This document shows, in pieces, positions 34,950-44,504 of a stretch of 64,000 nucleotides of DNA. Both the position numbers and the translations under genes were made by a program. Position 1 is the first letter of the stretch; the number at the start of each line of letters is the position of its first letter. Source of the stretch: Campanula takesimana (Eukaryota > Streptophyta > Magnoliopsida > Asterales > Campanulaceae); the NCBI GenBank assembly GCA_026119855.1, contig JAOWBW010000182.1, positions 1,032,297-1,096,296 of the forward strand, read 5' to 3'. The notes beneath the pieces were generated by a model. The model saw only the letters and a list, made by a program, of their open reading frames with translations, was not told the DNA's origin and made no database searches.

Positions 34950-35184
34950 CTCCCTCCCTCCCATTTTAAGAGTCAAAAAATGGGTGGGTTCAAGAATTAA
35001 GGAAAATGTGATGTGTTGTGAGTGTTGATGGTTGGGTAGGAGAGAGAAAGTGGGGTAGAGAAGAGTTAGTGGATAATTGTTGTGAGTATGACATGTAGGG
35101 CACACTTTCCATTTTAGGATTTTGACTCTTAAAATGGGACGCCCTTTTAGGAAATTTTTGACTCTTAAAATGGGATGGAGGGAG
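34950..35184. mobile_element. Stowaway MITE (235 bases)
   Basis: Terminal inverted repeats CTCCCTCCCTCCCATTTTAA and its complement ending GGGATGGAGGGAG, with the tc1/mariner-type TA target copies at 34948-34949 and 35185-35186. Interior contains a second internal copy of the CTCTTAAAATGGGA motif. No gene. Confidence 0.88.
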
Positions 35185-35755
35185 TATATCTTTGGTCGAA
35201 GTTTAATCAATTTTAACCAATAAAGCGAAAGTAGAACTGTTTTTCAAGGGGTGTGTATCGGAATTCAGAAACACCTCGAAGTTTTTTTTTTGGTTGGGGG
35301 GGGGGGGGGAGAGAAAGAAAGGATGCTAACTAAAAAAAAGCCTAACATCACAGTCCCTTCAAATCTTTCATCAACATAATTGAGGTGATTATTTATTCAA
35401 ATGGGTTTCCAACATATACATATCTAATCTTAACTAGTTGTGTTAACCTTTAATGAATGCATTGCAATGAGAATAATACCTGATATAGCTTAAGTTCAGT
35501 TATTACAATTGGTAAATAAAATCAGGCACAACCATAGTCATACAAAATATCATCTCAGACCAAAATTACAAGATTTTAACCTTGTCTTGCATATTAAATG
35601 TGACATACTGAAACCCATTCATCTACAAAAAATCATCTCAGACCAAATTTACAAGATTTTAACCTCGTCTTGCATATTAAAATGTGACATACTGAAACCC
35701 ATTCATCGATGAAAAACCAGATAAATTTGTTGGCAAAATTTATTCAGGCAGAGGC
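35185..35755. other. CACTA interior with short direct repeat, no gene
   Basis: A unit of about 68 bases is duplicated at about 35546-35610 and 35620-35708 (shared ATCTCAGACCAAA and ATACTGAAACCCATTCATC). G-rich run at 35296-35310. No coding signal. Confidence 0.5.
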
Positions 35756-36055
35756 GGATTGGTTTATATACACAGCCCCTTATTTCCACAGCCCCATTAA
35801 ATTACCAAAGTACCCTTATATATATATATATATATTTTTTTTTTTTCAATTTCACTCTCCCTCACGTTCGCTCCCTAACCCCCCTCTCTCTCTCTCGGTT
35901 TGAAACAACGAAAGAAACGAACGGTCTCTCTAACGTATCTCTCACCGTCGTCGCTCACCGTCGCCGTCGTCTTTCTCTCTCGCTCGCTCTGTTCTGTTCT
36001 TCTCTCTCACCTCTCTCTCTCACAGTAAAAAAAAAAAAAAACTTCCGAAATTGAA

Positions 36056-38900
36056 ATGGTGAAACTTAAAATACCCAAGACCGCCGCCGGGACCGCCGCC
36101 GCCACAACCGCCGCCCACATCGCCGCCGGGACTAGCTCGTCTACAGCGCCTGTGAAAAAGGTAAGCAATTTTTAACCTTATTTTACATTTCTATATTCCC
36201 AATTAAACTTAATTTGAAAAATGTAAAATTGAAATTGGTGTGTCTCGTGTAACACCACTCGAGATGCATCTCGGGTGTGTTTACACGAGACAAGTCTCGT
36301 ATAAACCCACTCGAGATGCATCTCGAGTGGTGTTACACGAGATGTCATCTCGTGTAAACCCACTCGAGATTCATCTCGAGTGGTGTTACACGAGATGTCA
36401 TCTCGTGTAAACCCACTCGAGATGCATCTCGAGTGGTGTTACACGAGATGGATCCTTTTGAATATTGTGAATTATCAGTCAGCATTGTGTTCATTTATTT
36501 AATCTACTGTAACTGTCGCTAATGTATTGTCTCTTATTTGTGTTTTTTGTAGGCACGTGATCCTATGACCGTTTCAGCTAGAAAGAGGAAGGCTGAAGAG
36601 CGTTTGGAGAGAGGAGAAAACCGGAGCAAGGCTCGGAATGACGAGGATGCCACAGCTGATGATGAGCAGGAGGAGAGGGAGGAGGAGGCGGCAGCAGCTG
36701 ATGATGTTCAGGAGGAGGAGGCGGCGGTCGATGGGGATAGTGAGGAGGAGGAGGAGGAGGATAGTGATGATGGGGAGGAGGAGAGTGATAGTGATGATAG
36801 GGAGGAGGAGAGTGATAGTGATGATGGGGAGGAGGATGGGGAGGGGCAGGAGGGGGGGGGGGCAGGATGATGAGGAGGAGGAGGAGGAGGTGGAGGTGGG
36901 GGTGCAGGAGGAGGAGGATGATGAGGATGATGATGTAGTAGAGCCGCCTAGACCTCTGAGACACGGGAGGAGGCGGGGTCAGGATGCGCCACCATCATGG
37001 CAGCTTCAGAGGGACCCCGGTGGTGGGCCAGAGGATGTTTCACTGATGTACGGGTTCGGTGACCACCGAGCCAGACAGATTTGGGGTGACTCTACTACTG
37101 AGGGATTGGTGACTTTCCATACGAGACTCACGCATCTTGCACAGTAAGCTTAGCATTAATGTGAAATGTTTTAAATATTGAAGTTATTTATACCACACAC
37201 TCTAAATATTCCATTAATTATCATCCTATGCTGCTTTTCTTGAGTACTGATAATATTTTTTGTTTCGAATGAACAGGTTCAAGCGTGATGAGCAGCCGGT
37301 TGCTGATAGAGCCTGGCTGGCCCTCGTAGATGCATCTGGCCTCCAGCATCTGCATGATTCCGTCATTCATAGGCCTAACCATGCCCTCCTAACGGCATTT
37401 TTGGAACGGTGGTCTCCTGAGACTAACTCGTTCCACATGCCGTGGGGGGAGATGACGATTACTTTACATGACAGTTTTCATATCCTGGGTATGTTTTTAT
37501 AACATCGCTTCGATACTCCATTCACAATTATATAACTGTCTACATATATTATATGAACTGTCTACATTCATCTCTTATACTAAAATGTGTTATTGCATCT
37601 TCAATTTACAGGTATCAGGATTGATGGTGGAGTTGTTCGCTATACGGATCCAGCGCCTGACGTATCTGGCATCTCTAGACACCTCCAGTTGAGCGGCACT
37701 GGTTATTTATTGAGGGATGTCAGGCGTCTATTTACTCAGCGTAGAGGCGGCATGACAGATGCCCATCGTGCGTCCGCGTATATCCTGCACCTATTGGGTT
37801 GTACGATGTTCGTGGACAAGAGCGGGGATAAGGTGCCCGCAGCCTACCTGCCCCTGTGCATGGATCTAGCCAGCCTCCCCACTCTTTCCTGGGGATCAGC
37901 CACTTTGGCATATATGTACCGAGAGTTGGGGAAGGCGTCCAGATCCGGATGCAAGCAGATGGCTCTCCTAGAGGTACATCTTACTCTATTCACTATCTTT
38001 TTACTGTCTACTCCCCCCTTGTTATTAAATGTTGCATTTGAGTAGTATTTAATACTTTTTTAAATACATCTCAGGCCTGGATATACAAGTACTTTCTGGG
38101 TTTTCGGCGAGTTACTGACCCCCATTGGCAGCAGGGGCAGCCGAGAGCCCGTAGATGGTCTCGTGATGATTCGGCTGGGAGGACGTTCGATCATCTTGTG
38201 CAGTATCGCCGCATTCTTGACAGGATGGGGGCTGACAGTGTGAGTTATTCATATTAAAACTATTATACGTTTTTGTGTCGTTCCTTCCGATATTCTGTTG
38301 ACTTTGCCTAACAATGTCTACTCACAGGTTATTTGGACTCCTTATGGGACCGGGTCGGACGCGATACTGCCTGTTTCATACTACAGGGGTGTTATACGCT
38401 TTTGTGACATCACATAGGCGTATATGCCTGATCGTGTGACTAGGCAGTTCGGGTACCAGCAGAGGATCCCCAGACTGCCCCCCATGGCGACCGAGTTATG
38501 CGTTTTGGCAAAGGGTCAGAAGGGGTACCAGAAGCGTTACGGTGACGGATATCAGGTTTGGCAGGAGTGGGTGGCTTTTGGCATGGCGGAGTTTAGGGCC
38601 GATGTCCGTTGGGGGCCACTATTTACTGGAGATCATCCCGTGGCTGTTCCCTTCGTGACTCCAGATTATATGTCTTGGTTTAGGGCTAGGAGTCATGTTC
38701 GGATAGCTAATCCGATACACGATCCACCCGGTGACATTCCACCTCCCCCACCTGATGTTCCACCGCAGCCTTCTGTCGCAGGGATTGCGGAGTTGCGAGC
38801 TATCATACTTCCATTTTTGTCGGATCCCAGTGCCCCCGAGCACTGGCTAGTTGGTCTTAGACGGGCCGGTGAGATTTTAGGACTTCCACCGCAGCCTTAG
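36056..38900 (+). pseudogene. Plant mobile domain (MAIN-like) gene in the MULE, two lesions
   Basis: Exons 36056-36160, 36553-37143, 37277-37488, 37612-37973, 38075-38239 and 38328-38900, all with GT-AG introns and consistent phases (0, 2, 1, 0, 0). The N-terminus is Ala/Thr-rich (MVKLKIPKTAAG). Exon 2 is a long Glu/Asp tract with a basic cluster (RKRKAEERLERG), then LMYGFGDHRARQIW. The PMD core runs through exons 3-5: RWSPETNSFHMPWGEMTI, LHDSFHILGIRIDG, GYLLRDVRRLF, YILHLLGCTMFVDKS, WGSATLAYMYRELGKA, AWIYKYFLGF. The last exon ends in a Pro-rich tail and GEILGLPPQP. Lesions: an 11-G run at 36852-36862 puts the frame one base out, and TAG at 38415-38417 interrupts exon 6. The G run could be a sequencing artefact. 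Likely a nuclear protein; function in the element unknown. Confidence 0.85.
36236..36452. repeat. Palindromic array in intron 1 of the MULE PMD gene
   Basis: Repeated CTCGAGATGCATCTCGAG and ACACGAGATGTCATCTCGTG units, each itself a near-perfect palindrome, joined by GTGGTGTTA and TAAACCCA spacers. The whole stretch can form long hairpins. Confidence 0.88.
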
Positions 38901-39198
38901 GATTTTATTTTATTTTTGTTTTTCATTGTATTGTAATGTAATGGACACATTTTATTCTAGTTTTTATTGACACCTCTACTAGTTTGTTAATATGATGGTA
39001 TTTTTATTTTAGTTATCGTTTTAAATCCCCCTCCCGATTCAATAGTTTATTCTAGTGTTTCGTAAAACCCCCCTCCCCCCCCCCGATTCAATAGTTTATT
39101 CTAGTGTTTCGTAAAAACCCCCTCTCCCCCCCACCCGAGGAAATGATGTTTTGCTGTTGTTGTTGCTGTTGTGTTGTAGTTGCTGGTGTTGAGACTAC
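38901..39198. other. 3' region of the MULE PMD gene
   Basis: AT-rich with C runs. A 40-base segment containing CGATTCAATAGTTTATTCTA is present twice (39036 and 39083). No gene. Confidence 0.5.
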
Positions 39199-39348
39199 TG
39201 ATGTATCTCGTGTAAACCCACACGAGATGTGTCTCGTGTGGGTTTACACGAGATGCATCTCGTGTGTGTTTACACGAAACAAGTCTCGTATAAACCCACT
39301 CGAGATGCATCTCGAGTGGTGTTACACGAGATGTCATCTCGTGTAAAC
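39199..39348. repeat. Second palindromic CACGAGATG array in the MULE
   Basis: Same words as in the intron array: ACACGAGATG(C/T) with its complement, CTCGAGATGCATCTCGAG, and ACACGAGATGTCATCTCGTG near the end. Confidence 0.88.
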
Positions 39349-40072
39349 CCTAAAAACCCTAATAATGTCACAAATTTCTAACTCAATTTCCGTTTGGATT
39401 TTGAGGAAAGTGATACTAATGAAAAACACTTTAAATGTCATTTAGAGCCTAGAAAAAAAATAAAAAAAAATAAACTAGGTGGTCGTATACCATTTTCACA
39501 ACATCGGGGCATTTTCCTTAAAACCCTAAAAACCCTAATAATGTCACAAATTTCTAACTCAATTTCCATTTGGATTTTGAGGAAAGTGATACTAATGAAA
39601 AACACTTTAAATGTCATTTAGAGCCTAGAAAAAAAATAAAAAAAAATAAACTAGGTGGTCGTATACCATTTTCACAACATCGGGACATTTTCCTTAAAAC
39701 CCTAAAAACCCTAATAATGTCACAAATTTCTAACTCAATTTCCGTTTGGATTTTGAGGAAAGTGATACTAATGAGAAACACTTTAAATGTCATTTAGAGC
39801 CTAGAAAAAAATTAAAAAAAAATAAACTAGGTGGTCGTATACCATTTTCACAACATCGGGACATTTTCCTTAAAACCCTAAAAACCCTAATAATGTCACA
39901 AATTTCTAACTCAATTTCCGTTTGGATTTTGAGGAAAGTGATACTAATGAAAAACACTTTAAATGTCATTTAGAGCCTAGAAAAAAATTAAAAAAAAATA
40001 AACTAGGTGGTCGTATACCATTTTCACAACATCGGGACATTTTCCTTAAAACCCTAAAAACCCTAATAATGT
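39349..40072. repeat. 176-base tandem array, four units plus partial
   Basis: Units start near 39349, 39525, 39701 and 39877 and are almost identical. Each begins AAACCCTAAAAACCCTAATA, which resembles plant telomere repeats (CCCTAAA), and contains AACTAGGTGGTCGTATACC. A fifth partial copy of the first 25 bases is at about 40047-40072. The open frames of 75 codons repeated here are by-products of the array. Confidence 0.93.
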
Positions 40073-40081
40073 CACAATTAT

Positions 40082-40807
40082 ACTAGTTTATACAGCTCCC
40101 CGTATGTAGAGTCTTTTCCGCCTTTCATTACCCCGCGTATTGGAGGAATCATAGATGTGGCATCAGATGGACATTGTGGCTATAGAGCCGTAGCAGCACA
40201 GATATACGGAGATGAGGAGAAGTGGGCTGAAATGCGCACAGAATGTTACAATGAGGTGCTTGCTCGCCAAGACCTTTACGAAAGAGTTCTACCTTGGATA
40301 TCGGTAAGAGAACTCTTACGTAAGATTGCTTGCTATAGCCGGACGGCGCCCAGTGATTATTGGATGGAGCTCCCAGATCTTGGGCACATCATTGCCACGA
40401 GGTATAATGTGGTGTTCATTTTTTACTCGACTAGCGGTGGTATGTTATGCCTTCCAGTGACTGCACCAGTACAACCACCGGTGAACACAGTTGTGGTGGG
40501 ACAAGTCAATGGAAACCATTTTATAGCGGTATGAAACTTAATTGTCTCATCTATATTAGTTATATTTAGTTGTCTTACTTATATTCATTATATTTCATTG
40601 TCTTGTATTTAACTGTTATTACTTTTGCAGCTGCGCATGTTAGGCAATGATTACCCAATACCACCACCACCAAACCTTTATCGGAACCGCTGTGATCCAA
40701 CCGCAAGCCAACTACTCCTCCCATACCAAGATAGGATAGCAGAGTTCAGTCAACTCTATGAGGAGGATACCAATGCAAGAAGACAAAGAAGATTACATAT
40801 AGGATAG
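40082..40807 (+). pseudogene. OTU-type cysteine protease domain, 5' end missing
   Basis: Open frame from 40082 through 40528 (donor GTATGA), then exon 40631-40807 (acceptor TTGCAG), phase 0, ending RRQRRLHIG. The frame starts inside YVESFPPFITPRIGGIIDV, a segment that normally precedes OTU domains in plant MULE proteins. It continues DGHCGYRAVAAQIYG with the catalytic D-G-x-C, and ends GQVNGNHFIA with the catalytic His. OTU enzymes remove ubiquitin; in MULEs the domain is often attached to or near the transposase, with unknown purpose. No ATG is seen before the 176-base array, so the upstream part seems lost or replaced. About 210 residues remain, enough for the domain. Confidence 0.82.
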
Positions 40808-41039
40808 TATATGTGTAATGGTTTTTGATTTATCCAGTTTGTATGAATGTTTGAATTATATGCTTATCCTTGTTAACACTTTCATTCGTATACAATTAGG
40901 CGATAGTATATGTATAATGGTCTATTGATGTTTTGTGGAGATGTCCTATTTGAGAATCAAATTTCATTCCAAGTTATGTTTATTGTTGCTTTTGCTGTTG
41001 CGGTTGTGGAAAAGCAGGCTCAGATGCCTATGTCGTGTA

Positions 41040-41150
41040 TACTTATACGATATGAGAGCTTACATCTCGTGTATACATACACGAGATGTATCTCGTGTAT
41101 ATGTACACGAGATGTAAGCTCTAATCTCGTGTAAGTATACACGAGACGTG
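41040..41150. repeat. Third palindromic array in the MULE
   Basis: Words ATACACGAGATGTATCTCGT, CACGAGATGTAAGCTC and their complements form an imperfect hairpin about 100 bases long, shortly before the right terminus. Confidence 0.82.
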
Positions 41151-41223
41151 CAAGGGCAGCGATGGAATTAAATGGGCTGTGTATTTACCGGGTATTTACC
41201 GGGCTGTGTATATAGTTTTTGCC

Positions 41224-41740
41224 GGCAGAGGCTTACCAGGAGACTTGAGAGCTGATTTTCCTCCTTTTGGCTGTGAAAACCCATTTCCTCTTTTCTCCGA
41301 CATTTCCGCTACAAAAACAAACAAAACCCACATCAAAACTGTACTGATTAAAATAGCCACTAAGGATACCAGCATAATCAAACTGGGTTTTGGGCTTTGA
41401 ATATCAAGACAGTAAATACCAAAAAAAAAAAAAAAAAAAAAAGATGTTATAAAGGTCTCAAAATCCCTTGTTCATCCTTTCCCGCATATTCAACTCAACC
41501 CAAAACCCCCTGCCGTCGATCGCCGGCCATTGCCATCAAACGATTATCAGATCTGATTTTCCATTCTTCTTCTCACCCTGGCCCTCTCTTCCTTTCTACA
41601 TTCTAAAGGTCTCAAAATCGTGAGAGGGCTAGGGTTTATGGAGAAACAACTAGAGCTAGGGATGGAAATACATACCTTGTATCGCCGAGTATCGCCGTCG
41701 ATATCGCCGAGTATCGCAGTCGATCGCCCACAAAGCTATG
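41224..41740. other. CACTA interior between the two MULEs, no gene
   Basis: An A run at 41420-41442. TATCGCCGAGTATCGC(C/A)GTCGA is repeated near 41678-41727. The last nine bases AAAGCTATG are the left target copy of the next element. Confidence 0.5.
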
Positions 41741-41989
41741 GGGCATTTACCATATAGTCCCTCAATATTATCTTATTTACCTCTTAGGACAAGGAATATA
41801 TTAACTAACCATATAGTCCCTAGCTTACATCTTCCTCAACATTTTACTAACTACACCCTCTTAACATTTTACTTGCACCCCAACCACTATCCCCTTATGA
41901 TATCCCTCACCACCTTCTCCAGTCACCAACTCCGGCGCAAAAAAAAAAAAAAAAATTTTTTTTTTTTTTAAGCTTCAGTGACCTTCCAA

Positions 41990-42950
41990 CAACCAAACAA
42001 TTGAGAACTTATCAGTAAGTTCTCAGTTGTCAACTAAACTACTAATAACACAAACAACTCCGGTGACCAAACAACTGAGAACTTATCAGTAAGTTTTCAG
42101 TTGTCAACTAAACTACTAAGAACATAAACAACTCCGGCGACTACCAAATCCGGCGACCAAAACAGTTGAGAACTTATCAGTAAGTTCTCTGTTGTCAACT
42201 AAACTAGTAAGAATACGAACAACTCCGGCAACCACCAACTCCGACGACCAAATCCGGCGACCAAATAGTTGAGAACTTATCAGTAAGTTCCCAGTTGTCA
42301 CCTAAACTACTAAGAATTTATCATTTATCACGTTTTCATTGTAAAAGTGATAAATCCTCAATTAGTTCTCAACCGTCAACTAAACTACTAAAAACACGAT
42401 TAACTCGACGATCACCAACTCCGACGACCAACTCAGGCGACCAAATAGTCGAGAACTTATCAGTAAGTTCTCAACTATCAACTAAACTACTAAGAACACG
42501 ATTAACTCCGGCAACCACCAACTCCGGCAACCAACTCCGATGACCAAACAATTTCAGTAATTTCTCAGTTGTCAACTAAACTACTAAGAACACGATTAAC
42601 TCCAGCGGCCACCAACTCTAACGACCAAACAATTGAGAACTTATTAGTAGGTTCTCAGTTGTAAACTAAACTACTAAGAACACAATCAAACTCGACGACC
42701 ACCTACTTCGGCGACCAAACAACTGAGAACTTATCAGTATGTTCTCAATTTTCAACTGAGAAGGCGACCAACTTTGATGACCAACAAATGAAAACTTCTC
42801 AATTTTTAATCAAGAAAGTTACAAACTCCGGCGAGCAACATATGAGAACTTCTTTACAGTTCTCAGTTGTCAAATGAAAAGATGGCAAACTCCGACGACA
42901 AACAAATGAGAACATCTTAGTTGTTAAATAAGAAGGTTCAACATAGTTTT
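41990..42950. repeat. Degenerate minisatellite inside the second MULE
   Basis: About nine to ten units of roughly 80-110 bases share TTGAGAACTTATCAGTAAGT, TCTCAGTTGTCAACTAAACT and a CTCCGGCGACCA word. Units degrade toward the right. Confidence 0.85.
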
Positions 42951-44229
42951 TTGTTCAAAAAAATTGACGAGCATCCAAAACAAAGGTGACAATGCAATCA
43001 CGAGTTCTTGAACTTCTTGTACAGACCATCAAACGATCAAGATGAAAACTGCTGCTCTACATACTGTATAGTTGCATAGTTCAGCATTGCTTGGCATTTC
43101 ACGAAGTTTAGTCTCTAAAATGTTTGACTTAGAACATCTCTTCAGTCACTTTATTAGTAGTGTCAACCACAAAAGAGATACCAATTTAGGGGCCGGGATA
43201 AAAAGTGTGCCTTATTGACAATCACAAAGTTTAAGAAAGAATCGAACTCCAAGTACCGATTCTTCTCTAAAGCCACTCAAGTTATACTTTAATGATGTCG
43301 GAAAAATAGAATAGGGCCACTTGTTTTAGACATAGGAATAACTATTCTACTGTCCAGAATTCAAACATGAATCTAAAAAAACTCCATGGAATCTCATTAA
43401 CCAAAAGTCCACATCCAAGTGTAAACTAGACAACAAAATTGCTCAAAATAATCACAAATTCATCATTTCCAGTAATGAACCCACATCTATAGTATTAATA
43501 TAGTAAATAATGATGATGCTAATCATTATAAAAATCAAAAAATTAAAAAAAAAGTGACAGCAAGAAGCTAGCTAATCATAATGGACAAATGAATGAAATT
43601 TAATTTTAAAATTTTTAATAAAAAAGGCAAAGATGAGAATTCGAATAAGAAACCTGGAAAGTGTGAGCAGGTAATTGCCAACCATGTTCCCTCACCATAA
43701 TAGCTGCCCAAAATTCAACCTCGTAACCACCACCTGAATTACAGCCGCCGGCGGAGACTACAACAGTGAACTGGAGAGATAACCGGTGACTGAACCCTAC
43801 CTCCACCAGAGAAGAATTTGAGAGGAAATAAAGAGAAGATCGTCGGGGAAGATGAAGATGAGTGTGTGTAAATTTGAGAAATAATTAAGACAAGAAAAAG
43901 AAGAAGAGTGGGAGAGTAATAACGTCAGAGAATCAGTACAGGGAGGCGGGGCAACTGAAAAAGAGAAAGAGGAGTATAACGAGTCACGAGTGGTGTGGCC
44001 GGATTGGAGGAGCGAGCAGGGGAGATCTGTCGGAGGGGAAGTGCTAAACGGGATTGAGGGATGTGGGGATTTGCCGGAGTATGATGCCTGTAGATGGACG
44101 ATGGGAAAGGTGGTCGGAGGGGAAGGTCGCCGGAGTGGGAGGGGAAGGTCGCCGGAGTGGGAGGGGGAGGGTCGTCGGAGATAGCTGGGTAGAGAGAGAG
44201 AGAGAGTATAGAGAGAGAGGGGGGTGGTA
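42951..44229. other. Interior of the second MULE, no gene
   Basis: No convincing frame. A purine-rich region at 43990-44220 (GGAAGGTCGCCGGAGTGGGA repeated twice, then (GA)n) could be a reversed 5' untranslated region of captured plant DNA. Confidence 0.4.
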
Positions 44230-44504
44230 TTTAATCTGGGTGTAGTTAGTTTGGGAGGGGTGTAATTAGTTGGGTGAGGGATTATATGGTTACATAAAAT
44301 ATTTTATAGGACTAGGAGGTAAAATAGAAAAGTCACTGTCCTAGGACGTAAATTCAATAATATACAGGGACTAGGAGGTAATTTTCTCCAAAGCTATTCC
44401 CGTCTGTCTTATTTTGCGATTTGGGGGAAATGTTCGCCGATTTCAATTTTTAGGGAAGGGGGTGCGGGAATGAAATTTGGAAGCCCCACACTCATGTTTT
44501 TTTT

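Larger units (their letters stand above)
35756..41223 (+). mobile_element. Mutator-like element (MULE) carrying PMD gene and OTU frame
   Basis: A 5468-base insertion flanked by the exact 9-base repeat GGCAGAGGC (35747-35755 and 41224-41232). Nine-base TSDs are the Mutator signature. The ends are imperfect inverted repeats sharing TATATACACAGCCC and a second CACAGCCC(C/A)(A/T)TTAAATT block. Inside, on the plus strand: a six-exon PMD gene (36056-38900), a four-copy 176-base tandem array, and an OTU-protease frame (40082-40807). Three palindromic arrays of CACGAGATG words are spread across it. No MURA transposase was found, so it is a deletion derivative or depends on another copy. Confidence 0.87.
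41741..44389. mobile_element. Second Mutator-like element, non-coding, with minisatellite
   Basis: Flanked by AAAGCTATG (41732-41740) and AAAGCTATT (44390-44398), a 9-base TSD with one mismatch. The terminal inverted repeats of about 150 bases are degenerate. The left has ATAGTCCCT, TTTACCTCTTAGGACA and ACTACACCC; the right, read in reverse complement, has CTAGTCCCT, TTTACGTCCTAGGACA and ACTACACCC in the same order. No transposase. The left half is filled by a minisatellite. Confidence 0.75.

Noticed and set aside
36578..36964. 128-codon minus-strand Pro/His-rich frame opposite the MULE PMD gene
   Set aside because: Complement of the GAGGAG (Glu/Asp) tract in exon 2; no independent signal.
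39349..40072. Repeated 75-codon frames as a tandem gene family
   Set aside because: By-product of the 176-base tandem array; frames run across unit borders and lack start context or homology.
39349..40072. Interstitial telomere
   Set aside because: The AAACCCTAAAAACCCTAA heads are only two units each and lie at fixed positions in a longer satellite unit.
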